Source: an uncultured Collinsella sp. (GTDB lineage: Bacteria; Actinomycetota; Coriobacteriia; Coriobacteriales; Coriobacteriaceae). Taken from it: 9,332 nucleotides of DNA. The stretch covers positions 1 to 9,332 of the forward strand of contig CAUFMG010000026.1 in NCBI GenBank assembly GCA_959026725.1, written 5' to 3'. The first letter of the stretch is position 1. Every line of letters begins with the position of its first letter. Both the position numbers and the translations under genes were made by a program. Below, piece after piece: positions 1 to 7,106 of this stretch. A model generated the notes under the pieces. It was not told where the DNA came from. It ran no database searches and saw only the letters and a program-made list of their open reading frames with translations.

Positions 1-26
1 GGCCCGTGGGTTATACCCTAAGAGCA

Positions 27-49
27 AACCACCCTTTTTAAGGGTGGTT
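27..49. terminator. Terminator-like hairpin at left edge
   Basis: A perfect 10-bp inverted repeat (27-36 pairs with 40-49) encloses a 3-base TTT loop. On the plus strand it is followed by CTGATTTT, a weak T-rich stretch, so it could end a gene lying left of the window. On the minus strand the following bases are not T-rich. It lies well upstream of pgeF, which fits a boundary between an upstream transcript and the pgeF-pst unit. Without the upstream gene, its role is inferred. Confidence 0.45.
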
Positions 50-85
50 CTGATTTTCGACTTTGTAAACTAGAACCTCCAATCT

Positions 86-103
86 CTTTACGTTCCCTTT
101 ACG
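86..103 (+). promoter_or_regulatory. Candidate Pho box (two direct 7-base repeats)
   Basis: CTTTACG occurs at 86-92 and again, identical, at 97-103, separated by TTCC. This gives an 11-base period. PhoB/PhoP response regulators in several phyla bind direct repeats of about 6-7 bases at this period, for example CTGTCAT units in enterobacteria, TTAACA-like units in Bacillus and GTTCACC units in Streptomyces. The site lies about 105 bases upstream of pgeF, the first gene of the pst unit. A weak -10-like TATCCT follows at 124-129, and a better-looking TATAAA lies at 151-156. The spacing to either is not ideal for classical PhoB activation. The match is by architecture, not by a known Coriobacteriia consensus. 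Confidence 0.4.
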
Positions 104-143
104 ATTGCCTCCAGCGCAGCAGGTATCCTTTTAGAGAAGTATG

Positions 144-180
144 ACAGCCGTATAAACGCGGGCTGTAGCGGCGATGCCGC
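144..180 (+). promoter_or_regulatory. Two tandem small hairpins in the pgeF leader
   Basis: ACAGCC at 144-149 pairs with GGCTGT at 161-166 around an 11-base loop. GCGGC at 168-172 pairs with GCCGC at 176-180 around GAT. Both lie just ahead of the AGGAGG ribosome binding site at 196-201, and neither is followed by a T run. They may shape the 5' end of the pgeF-pst message or be chance in GC-rich DNA. If transcription starts from the -10-like TATAAA at 151-156, only the second hairpin would be in the transcript. Confidence 0.25.
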
Positions 181-208
181 GGTACTTGTGTTATTAGGAG
201 GCTTTAGT

Positions 209-1009
209 ATGGCAGCACGTGCGGACAACGTTTCGCGTGTCGACCATGATGGAGTTACGTTGGTGGAAGGCGCGACATTCGATGTTCGCTTTGCCTTCAC
301 CGAGCGCGCCGGTGGTGCTTCCGAAGATGCGTACTCCTCACTCAACTTGGGCTCGCATGTTGGCGATGACCCCTTTGCTGTTCAAGAAAATCGTCGTCGC
401 GCGCTCGAGGCTATGGGTGCCGCCGAGTGCGAGCACAACCTGCTCGTTCCCAATCAGGTCCATGGTGACCATATCGTTGCGGTGACCTCGAACGGCGCCG
501 ATGACCTTGAGGACGTCCGCGAGCAGATTGCCGAGGGCTGCGATGCCATCGTCTGTACGGCGCATAATGTGCCCGTGCTGCTCTGCTTTGCCGACTGCGT
601 TCCCGTGGTGCTGGTGGCCCCTGGCGGATTTGCCGTGGTGCACTCCGGTTGGAAGGGTACGATTGCACGTATTTCCGCCAAGGCGTGCCAGGCGCTTTGC
701 GATGCTGCCGGCTGCGATGCGAGCGACGTTTCCGCCTATATCGGCCCCCATATCTTGGGTGACGAATATGAAGTATCCCAGGAGCTCATGGATCGCTTTG
801 CCGCCGAGTTCTCTTGCATCGATGCGAGTACCTCTCGCATGCTCGATCTTTCCGCTGCCATTCGCGAGGCGCTGGTAGATGTCGGTGTCGACGCGGATAC
901 TATCGTGGATACCCAGCTTTCGACCGTGCGTCAGAACGACCGCTTTTATTCCTACCGTAACGAGGGCGGCACCTGTGGGCGCCATGCTGCGATCGGCGTG
1001 ATGCTATGA
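209..1009 (+). CDS. pgeF: PgeF/YlmD-family purine nucleoside phosphorylase (laccase-domain protein, YfiH family)
   Basis: This is a 266-residue cytosolic protein of the YfiH/YlmD/COG1496 family. Members were first called multicopper polyphenol oxidases. They are now assigned zinc-dependent purine nucleoside phosphorylase and adenosine deaminase activities, and in E. coli a role in peptidoglycan editing. The two His and one Cys expected at the active site are visible: His85 in QVHG, Cys130 in CFADCVPV and His145 in HSGWKGT. The family C-terminus FYSYRNEGGTCGRHA is also present. Length is normal. I chose the ATG at 209 because AGGAGG (196-201) sits 7 bases before it; a GTG at 188 in the same frame lies upstream of that site. 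The stop overlaps the pstS start in ATGA (1006-1009). The gene usually neighbours ylmE and ftsZ; here it heads the phosphate operon, which is unusual. Family assignment is firm, but the physiological substrate is not shown by the sequence. Confidence 0.93.
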   Translation: MAARADNVSRVDHDGVTLVEGATFDVRFAFTERAGGASEDAYSSLNLGSHVGDDPFAVQENRRRALEAMGAAECEHNLLVPNQVHGDHIVAVTSNGADDLEDVREQIAEGCDAIVCTAHNVPVLLCFADCVPVVLVAPGGFAVVHSGWKGTIARISAKACQALCDAAGCDASDVSAYIGPHILGDEYEVSQELMDRFAAEFSCIDASTSRMLDLSAAIREALVDVGVDADTIVDTQLSTVRQNDRFYSYRNEGGTCGRHAAIGVML

Positions 1010-1842
1010 GAAAGATCGTATCGGTCCTGAGCGCCGCTGTGCTTACGCTTACGCTGTGCGCCTGTTCTTCGGGATCTTCTAGCTCTTCCATTACCGTGGC
1101 CGGCTCCACGACCTGCCTTCCTATCGCCGAGATTGCGGCCGAGGGCTTTAAGGAGGAGACCGGCATCGACGTGCTCGTTTCCGGTTTGGGTTCTTCCGCT
1201 GGGATCGAGGCCGTCAGCGCCGGCACGGCCGATATCGCCAGCTCCTCCCGTGGACTCAATGCCGACGAACAGGATCTGGGCCTGACTCCCATTGTCATTG
1301 CCCACGACGGTATCGCGGTCATCGTGAACGACGACAACCCCGTCGATAACCTCTCGACCGAGCAGCTCCGCGATATTTACGCCGGCAAGATCACCAACTG
1401 GAAAGAAGTCGGTGGCGAGGACCTGAGGATTCAGGTTATCAACCGAGATGAGGCGTCCGGCACGCGTGAGGCCTTTCGCACCATCGTGATGGACGGTACC
1501 CCCTTCGATCGCCGCTCGGCCGTTCTTTCGGGCACGGGCCAGGTGCGCGACGTGGTATCTCGTTCGCGCGGTGCCATTGGCTACATTTCGCTGGGCTTCG
1601 TCGATAGCCTCAACGCCAAGACCTCGGTCAAGGCCGTCTCGGTCAATCATGTTGAGGCGTCCGAGAAGACGGTCGCGAGCGGCGGCTATCCCATCTCGCG
1701 CGACCTTTACTTCTTTGTGAAGGGTGCGCCTTCGCAGCAGGCGCAGGATTACATCGACTACGTGACGTCCGAAAAGATGGACAAGCAGATTCGCGAGGCG
1801 GGCTTTATTCCCGTCACCAACGACGAGAAGGGGAGTGAGTAG
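1006..1842 (+). CDS. pstS: PstS phosphate-binding lipoprotein of the Pst ABC transporter
   Basis: This 278-residue extracytoplasmic protein captures inorganic phosphate and delivers it to the PstC-PstA channel. A signal peptide with basic MRK, a hydrophobic core and the lipobox LCAC (Cys20) predicts a membrane-anchored lipoprotein, followed by a Ser-rich linker (21-28). Phosphate-binding segments characteristic of PstS are present: GSTTC at 33-37, the SSSRG loop at 79-83 and DEASGTREAF at 148-157. The later GAIGYISLGFVD (189-200) and YPISRDLYFFVKG (228-240) are also family hallmarks. The protein is at the short end of the family range but looks complete. The ATG overlaps the pgeF stop by four bases. 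No convincing ribosome binding site precedes it, so translation probably depends on ribosomes finishing pgeF. PstC follows after one base. Confidence 0.95.
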   Translation: MRKIVSVLSAAVLTLTLCACSSGSSSSSITVAGSTTCLPIAEIAAEGFKEETGIDVLVSGLGSSAGIEAVSAGTADIASSSRGLNADEQDLGLTPIVIAHDGIAVIVNDDNPVDNLSTEQLRDIYAGKITNWKEVGGEDLRIQVINRDEASGTREAFRTIVMDGTPFDRRSAVLSGTGQVRDVVSRSRGAIGYISLGFVDSLNAKTSVKAVSVNHVEASEKTVASGGYPISRDLYFFVKGAPSQQAQDYIDYVTSEKMDKQIREAGFIPVTNDEKGSE

Positions 1843-1843
1843 C

Positions 1844-2770
1844 ATGGAAGCACAGGAAAACTCCCAGACTGAGCAGAATGTTCAGACGCCCAAGAAGCGC
1901 GAGCTGGCGCTCGTATCGCGCAGTACCTATATCAAGGAGAAGGCGCTGCAGTGGATCTTCTTTGCCTGCGCGTTCTTGGCGGTCGTTACCGTCATCCTGA
2001 TTTTTGTCTTTACCACGTACTCGGCGCTGCCCGTCTTTACTGACATCGGTCTGGCGGACTTCTTTAGCTTTACGTGGGCGCCCTCTGAGGGCCACTACGG
2101 CATCATGTCGCTGCTTGCCGGCTCAGGTCTGGTGACCGTCGGTGCGCTCGCCATGGGCGTGCCGCTAGGTGTGGGTACGGCCGTATACCTGGTCGAGATC
2201 GCCGGCAAGCGCGTGCGCAAGCTCATCAGCCCCGCCGTTGACCTGCTGGCGGGCATACCCTCCATCATCTACGGCTTCTTTGGCATGATCATCATCCGCC
2301 CGTTTATCGCACAACTGACCGGCGGCCTTGGTTTTGGTGCGCTGACGGCGTGGTTTGTGCTCGCCATCATGATCGTCCCTACCATCACCACGCTCACCAT
2401 CGATGCTCTCAATTCCATTCCCATGGGCATTCGCGAGGCATCGTATGCCATGGGCGCCACAAAGTGGCAGACCATCTATAAGGTCGTGCTACCTGCCGCG
2501 AAGCTGGGTATCGTTGATGCCATCGTGCTGGGTATGGGCCGTGCCATCGGCGAGACCATGGCCGTGCTCATGGTCGTAGGTAACGCCCCGGTTATTCCCG
2601 ACAGCATTGCGAGCCCCATCTCGACGCTCACGAGCCAGATTGCGCTCGACATGAGCTATTCCTCGGGTCTGCACCGCTCGGCGCTGTTCGGCATGGGTGT
2701 GGTCCTGTTTATCATCTCCGCCACGCTGGTGGGTATCGTTCGTCTGATTTCCAAGAAGAAGAGGGGGTAG
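1844..2770 (+). CDS. pstC: PstC phosphate ABC transporter permease
   Basis: PstC is one of the two membrane subunits forming the phosphate channel. The 308-residue protein has a cytoplasmic N-terminus of about 33 residues rich in Gln and charged residues. About six hydrophobic segments follow, near 36-58, 88-117, 131-153, 164-186, 219-246 and 280-302. The cytoplasmic EAA loop that docks on PstB is clear (EASYAMGATKWQ, 198-209), followed by the family motif GRAIGETMAV (232-241). I start at ATG 1844 because the AGGGGAG site (1829-1835) is 8 bases upstream. A GTG at 1835 in the same frame overlaps that site and the pstS stop. One base separates pstS and pstC, and three separate pstC and pstA, as expected for one operon. 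Confidence 0.95.
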   Translation: MEAQENSQTEQNVQTPKKRELALVSRSTYIKEKALQWIFFACAFLAVVTVILIFVFTTYSALPVFTDIGLADFFSFTWAPSEGHYGIMSLLAGSGLVTVGALAMGVPLGVGTAVYLVEIAGKRVRKLISPAVDLLAGIPSIIYGFFGMIIIRPFIAQLTGGLGFGALTAWFVLAIMIVPTITTLTIDALNSIPMGIREASYAMGATKWQTIYKVVLPAAKLGIVDAIVLGMGRAIGETMAVLMVVGNAPVIPDSIASPISTLTSQIALDMSYSSGLHRSALFGMGVVLFIISATLVGIVRLISKKKRG

Positions 2771-2773
2771 GCT

Positions 2774-3679
2774 ATGTCCGATTCCGTTGACACGACGGTC
2801 GATACGACCTCGTCGCGCGAGCGCATCAAGCGTGCCCTTTCCCACGGCAAGAAGGGCCGCATCAACAAGGACCTGTCCAACAAGATCATGCTTGGCGTGT
2901 TTCGTGCCGCTGCCTACATCACCACGCTGGTGCTGGTCGCTATCATCGCCTACGTGGTCATCAACGGCCTGCCACACATCTCGCTCGACTTTATCTTCGG
3001 TTGGCCCCAGGGCGTCAACGCCGAGGGCGGAATTTGGCCCACGATCGTCTCGACCGTCTACGTGACGGCGCTCGCCATGCTTATCTGCACGCCGATCGCT
3101 GTGCTGGCAGCCGTCTATCTGGCCGAGTACGCCAAGCAGGGCAAGGTCGTCGAGCTCATTCGCTACGCTGCTGACGCTTTGGCCTCGGTGCCCTCCATCG
3201 TTATGGGCCTGTTTGGCTACGCCTTGTTTGTCGAGGCTATGGGCCTGGGCCTTTCGATGGTCTCGGCCGCTCTGGCGCTCGCGCTCTTGATGCTTCCCAT
3301 CGTCATGCGCACCACCGAAGAAGCCATTCGCGCCGTTCCGCGCTATATCCGTTGGGGCGCGTACGGCCTGGGCGCTACCAAGTGGCAGGTCGTCTCCAAG
3401 ATCGTGCTTCCTTCGGCCTTTGGCCGCATTGCCACGGGCATCGTCCTTGCCATCGGCCGTGCCATCGGCGAGACCGCCGTGGTGCTCTACACCATGGGCC
3501 AGGCCATCAATCTACCTATTTCGCCGCTCGATTCCGGTCGTCCCATGACCGTTCACCTGTACCTGCTTGCCAACGACGGCATCAACATGAACGCAGCCTA
3601 CGGCACCGCGCTCTTGCTGATGGTGATCATTTTGGCCTTCAACCTGTTTGCGCGCTTCCTGTCGCGCAAGCGTCGCTAG
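2774..3679 (+). CDS. pstA: PstA phosphate ABC transporter permease
   Basis: PstA is the second membrane subunit and partner of PstC. The 301-residue protein has a basic, hydrophilic N-terminus (1-35), then about six hydrophobic segments, near 41-65, 90-118, 133-155, 160-180, 214-240 and 273-296. The EAA loop for PstB contact is GAYGLGATKWQ (195-205), followed by LPSAFGRIATGIVLAIGRAIGE (broken here only by domain function: docking loop, then membrane helix). The GAGGGGG site at 2761-2767 overlaps the end of pstC and lies 6 bases before the ATG. Conserved Gly-Arg-Ala-Ile-Gly-Glu-Thr is shared with PstC, as usual for this homologous pair. It ends in a basic tail SRKRR. Confidence 0.95.
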   Translation: MSDSVDTTVDTTSSRERIKRALSHGKKGRINKDLSNKIMLGVFRAAAYITTLVLVAIIAYVVINGLPHISLDFIFGWPQGVNAEGGIWPTIVSTVYVTALAMLICTPIAVLAAVYLAEYAKQGKVVELIRYAADALASVPSIVMGLFGYALFVEAMGLGLSMVSAALALALLMLPIVMRTTEEAIRAVPRYIRWGAYGLGATKWQVVSKIVLPSAFGRIATGIVLAIGRAIGETAVVLYTMGQAINLPISPLDSGRPMTVHLYLLANDGINMNAAYGTALLLMVIILAFNLFARFLSRKRR

Positions 3680-3691
3680 TTAAGGAGTCCC

Positions 3692-4491
<800 letters not shown>

Positions 4492-4495
<4 letters not shown>

Positions 4496-4567
4496 TCGGT
4501 GCGACTAGTCCCAAGCCGATCGGATCTGGTCCGGTGCGTATTCACTGTGCGGGCGGCATGACCGCAC
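4492..4567 (+). promoter_or_regulatory. pstB-phoU spacer with two inverted repeats
   Basis: This 92-base spacer is the longest gap in the pst unit. CTGATCGG (4492-4499, starting inside the pstB stop region) pairs with CCGATCGG (4516-4523), 8 bp with one G-T pair. GTGCGG (4547-4552) pairs with CCGCAC (4562-4567) around a 9-base loop. Neither has a following T run, so I do not call a terminator. They may act as message-stability or processing elements setting PhoU level relative to PstB. I saw no convincing promoter here. The role is inferred. Confidence 0.3.
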
Positions 4568-4587
4568 CCAACTGATTGGAGTGAACC

Positions 4588-5445
4588 ATGCGCAAACTGT
4601 TTTCCCGTCAGCTCATCGAGGCCCGTCACGAGATGCTGAGCATCTACGAGGCCGTCGATCTGGCCCTCCACGATGCCGTGAAGGCCTATGTGACCGACGA
4701 CCGCAAGCTCGCCACCAAGACCAAGAAGCGTACGCTTTCGATTGACGCACGCTGCGCCAACCTGGAGGCCGTCTGCTACAACCTGATTGCCACGCAGTCA
4801 CCGGTCGCCTCCGACTTCCGCTTGCTGCAGACGATCATCTACGTCGACTTTAACCTGCAGCGCATGACCGATAAGGTTCGCCAGATTTGCCGCGCCACGC
4901 GTCATATGATCAAGGCCGACATCTCGCTGCCCAAGGAGCTTGTCGGCACGGTCGAGGCCGAGGCTGAGGCCGTCTACCAGGTGCTGGGCTCTTCGCTTTC
5001 TGCGCTCGTCACCAACGACATGTCCATCATCTGCAACTTGGCCGTCGAGGACGAGCCAGTGCACGCCGCCTACGAGAAGTTCTTCCGCACCTTTAACCGC
5101 ATGGACACGGGCGATTTTATGGACGACGACAGCAACTATGACGACCTGCGCCGCGCCATCATGGTATCGCGCTATCTCGATCGCATCGCCTCGATTTCCA
5201 TCGATGCCGCCTGCCGTCTGACCTTCCTGTTGACCGGACAGCGTATGACTGCCGGTGATATCGCCTGCACTGATGAGGATGAGCTCGAGAGCATGCGCGT
5301 GCCTTCGGGCGAGGGTGTTATCATGAGGCCCGCCGTCGATGCACGCTACGTTGCCAAGGTGCCCGTTAACGAGGTCAGCGAGGGTCTTCGCTACCTGCTC
5401 GATCATCTTGAGGATGAGGACGATGGCGAGGACGACGAGGAGTAA
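4588..5445 (+). CDS. phoU: PhoU-family phosphate signalling protein with an acidic C-terminal extension
   Basis: PhoU links the Pst transporter to the PhoR/PhoB-type sensor system and restrains phosphate uptake. The protein shows the two PhoU helical repeats. The first spans about 15-110, with ATQSPVASDFRLL at 68-80 corresponding to the family's hallmark PvA.DLR segment. The second spans about 125-215, with DDLRRAIMVSRYLDRIA. At 285 residues it is longer than the usual 215-240. The excess is C-terminal (about 220-285), with a predicted helix and a tail rich in Asp and Glu (EDEDDGEDDEE). The metal-cluster motif, usually E/DxxxD in each repeat, reads QRMTD (91-95) and DRIAS (198-202), so each has lost one acidic ligand. 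A GGAGTGA site (4578-4584) precedes the ATG. No phoR or phoB is in the window. Confidence 0.88.
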   Translation: MRKLFSRQLIEARHEMLSIYEAVDLALHDAVKAYVTDDRKLATKTKKRTLSIDARCANLEAVCYNLIATQSPVASDFRLLQTIIYVDFNLQRMTDKVRQICRATRHMIKADISLPKELVGTVEAEAEAVYQVLGSSLSALVTNDMSIICNLAVEDEPVHAAYEKFFRTFNRMDTGDFMDDDSNYDDLRRAIMVSRYLDRIASISIDAACRLTFLLTGQRMTAGDIACTDEDELESMRVPSGEGVIMRPAVDARYVAKVPVNEVSEGLRYLLDHLEDEDDGEDDEE

Positions 5446-5482
5446 GTAACCCCGTTCGTCGAAAGATTGTAAATACCTAAGT

Positions 5483-5514
5483 GAGCGCGGCCTTGCACAT
5501 GCGGGGCCGCGCTC
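5483..5514 (+). terminator. GC-rich hairpin ending the pgeF-pst-phoU unit
   Basis: GAGCGCGGCC (5483-5492) pairs perfectly with GGCCGCGCTC (5505-5514) around a 12-base loop, 37 bases after the phoU stop. The bases after it (TTGCGTTA) are only weakly T-rich, so intrinsic termination may be partial and some transcription could run on into yggS. It is the only strong candidate boundary between the phosphate genes and the cell-division cluster. Confidence 0.55.
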
Positions 5515-5564
5515 TTGCGTTAGCATGGGACTACTTGTTTGGCTGTCAGCGGAGGCGATTGGCA

Positions 5565-6302
5565 ATGGATAACTATTTGGACTTGATGCGCGCTCGCCGC
5601 GAGCAGATTCTGGAACGTTTTTATGCGGCGCTCGATCGCGCGGGCCGTCCCCACGACGCCGCGCGCCTCATTGCCGTGTCCAAGACCGTTGGTGTCGATG
5701 AGACCGTTGCCGCCATCCAGGCGGGGTATCGCCATTTTGCCGAGAATCGCCCGCAGGAGCTGGTTCGCAAGCTCACAGGTTTGGCGGAGCATCCGGAGTT
5801 GCCCGAGGTGCGCTTCGATATGATCGGCAACCTGCAGACCAATAAGATCAATGCGGTGCTGGGCTCAGCCGAGCTGATTCACTCGGTGGGTTCGCTGCAT
5901 CTGGCGCAGGCGATCTCGAGCCGTGCTGCCCGCAAGATTGAGGCAGGCGAACTCGCCGGCCCCCAGCGTGTGCTCATTGAGGTCAATGTGAGTGGTGAGG
6001 AGTCGAAGGGAGGCTTTTCGCCCGATGAGATTCGCGCCGCCGCGGGTGAGCTTGCGGAACTTGAGGGAATTTGCGTACAGGGGCTTATGACTATGGCGCC
6101 CCGGGGGAATAAGGATGTGGCACGCCGCACCTTTGCGGGGCTTCGTGAGCTGAGGGATGAGCTGGAGGCGGCGCATCCCGATTTGAACCTGCCTGAGCTT
6201 TCCTGCGGCATGAGCGAAGACTTTGAGCCTGCCCTTGAGGAGGGCTCTACGCTCGTTCGCCTGGGCAGGGTAGTATTTAGCCCGGAGTTTGCAGTAAAAT
6301 AA
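5565..6302 (+). CDS. yggS: YggS/YlmE pyridoxal-phosphate homeostasis protein
   Basis: This 245-residue protein of the YggS/YlmE/PROSC family binds pyridoxal 5'-phosphate and maintains its balance; no enzyme activity is firmly established for the family. The fold resembles the N-terminal barrel of alanine racemase. The expected PLP lysine is Lys40 in IAVSKT. Further family motifs are FAENRPQEL (58-66), MIGNLQTNK (86-94), GLMTMAP (173-179), SCGMSEDF (213-220) and GSTLVRLGR (227-235). I chose ATG 5565, with GGAGG at 5551-5555, because it gives the usual family length. The same frame is open back to a GTG at 5481, but that adds 28 residues encoded by the preceding hairpin. It is the first gene of the cell-division cluster as it stands here. 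sepF starts 60 bases after its end. Confidence 0.93.
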   Translation: MDNYLDLMRARREQILERFYAALDRAGRPHDAARLIAVSKTVGVDETVAAIQAGYRHFAENRPQELVRKLTGLAEHPELPEVRFDMIGNLQTNKINAVLGSAELIHSVGSLHLAQAISSRAARKIEAGELAGPQRVLIEVNVSGEESKGGFSPDEIRAAAGELAELEGICVQGLMTMAPRGNKDVARRTFAGLRELRDELEAAHPDLNLPELSCGMSEDFEPALEEGSTLVRLGRVVFSPEFAVK

Positions 6303-6362
6303 GGCTCTGAAGTGCGCACTGATTATCGGGGCGCCTGCACTAAACCGCGAGAGGACACAACC

Positions 6363-7085
6363 ATGGGCTTCCTTGACGAGATTAAAAATAAGATGCACCT
6401 GGGCGGCCAGCAGGGTTACGACCAGGGTTATGGCCAGGACGACGACTACGGCTACGATGATGGCTATGACGATGGCTATCAGGGCAACGGCTACAGCGGT
6501 GCTTCGGGCGAGGGCTTCTACACCCAAGACGAGCCGAGCAACGGCCTGCTTGGTCAGACGCGCCGTGGTGAAGCTGAGTCGGTTGCCGTGTATACACGCT
6601 CCGGGCAGCTGGTCGGCGATGACTCCCGCCATGCCACGACGTATAACCCGCCTTCGCGCTCGCAGGACAGTGTTGCGAGCGGTTATCGTCCTGGTGCCTA
6701 TGACACGCCGTCGAGCTACGCCGAGAACACCCGCGCCCGTGCCGCCGCTGCGCCTGCGCCTGCACCGAGCGATGCCTCGGCCTATGCGAGCAATATCATC
6801 AACGCCACACCGCAGCTGCCGGCCTATGTCCTGCGCCCCGAGAGCTATGACGACGTGGAGACCGTGGTGCGCCGCGTTCGCACCAAGCAGCCTGTCGCAC
6901 TGATTTTTGTGGGCGTACGCACCGAAGTTGCCAAGCGCGTCTTGGACTTCTCTTACGGCTTTGCCTGCGGTCTGGGTGCCACGGTCAAGGAGGTGGGCGA
7001 CCGCGTGTTCATGGTGCTGCCCGCCGGTTGCGAGGTCAAAGATTCCGATCTCAAGAAGCTTCGTGCCGACGGCTACCTTAAGTAA
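6363..7085 (+). CDS. sepF: SepF cell-division protein (FtsZ-ring assembly and membrane anchor)
   Basis: SepF tethers and bundles FtsZ at the septum; it replaces FtsA in actinobacteria. The 240-residue protein has an N-terminal amphipathic helix (MGFLDEIKNKMHL, 1-13), the usual membrane anchor. A low-complexity linker follows (14-150), very rich in Gly, Tyr and Asp at 18-44 and in Ala and Pro at 125-136. The C-terminal SepF domain (about 155-222) contains the core TEVAKRVLDFSYGFACGLG and the VFMVLPAG strand. In the family this domain dimerises and binds the FtsZ C-terminus. ATG 6363 is chosen because AGAGGA (6350-6355) precedes it and because the membrane helix must be N-terminal; a GTG at 6312 in frame would bury that helix. 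The usual Gly-Gly after the central helix is Gly-Leu-Gly-Ala here, a mild variation. Confidence 0.92.
   Translation: MGFLDEIKNKMHLGGQQGYDQGYGQDDDYGYDDGYDDGYQGNGYSGASGEGFYTQDEPSNGLLGQTRRGEAESVAVYTRSGQLVGDDSRHATTYNPPSRSQDSVASGYRPGAYDTPSSYAENTRARAAAAPAPAPSDASAYASNIINATPQLPAYVLRPESYDDVETVVRRVRTKQPVALIFVGVRTEVAKRVLDFSYGFACGLGATVKEVGDRVFMVLPAGCEVKDSDLKKLRADGYLK
6414..6494 (+). repeat. Imperfect Gly-Tyr/Asp codon repeat inside sepF
   Basis: Codons for residues 18-44 of SepF are built from repeated GGC/GGT-TAT/TAC and GAT/GAC units, for example the near-repeats CTACGATGATGG and CTATGACGATGG. They encode 7 Tyr, 8 Asp and 8 Gly in 27 residues. Such a tract can expand or contract by replication slippage, so length may differ between strains. 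Confidence 0.6.
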
Positions 7086-7094
7086 AGACAAGAC

Positions 7095-7100
7095 GAGGAG
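7095..7100 (+). promoter_or_regulatory. Ribosome binding site that places the yggT start at ATC
   Basis: GAGGAG lies 9 bases after the sepF stop and 6 bases before ATC 7107. No other gene starts nearby, and the first ATG (7185) is 84 bases downstream, too far for this site to serve. Its presence argues for independent initiation of yggT rather than readthrough from sepF. Confidence 0.7.
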
Positions 7101-7106
7101 ATTCCC

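Noticed and set aside
188..208. GTG 188 as the start of pgeF
   Set aside because: It overlaps the region upstream of AGGAGG at 196-201, which properly serves ATG 209.
952..1845. Minus-strand open frame (297 codons) antisense to pstS
   Set aside because: It covers pstS almost exactly in the opposite direction and has no recognisable motif or ribosome site; pstS is clearly the real gene.
5481..5564. GTG 5481 as the start of yggS, adding 28 residues
   Set aside because: The added stretch is encoded by the GC hairpin after phoU and does not look like YggS; ATG 5565 has GGAGG and gives the family length.
5865..7091. Long minus-strand open frame (408 codons) across yggS and sepF
   Set aside because: It is antisense to two well-recognised genes, its product resembles nothing and has low-complexity Val/Ile/Ala runs that mirror the GYD repeat of SepF. 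It is a by-product of GC-rich codon use.
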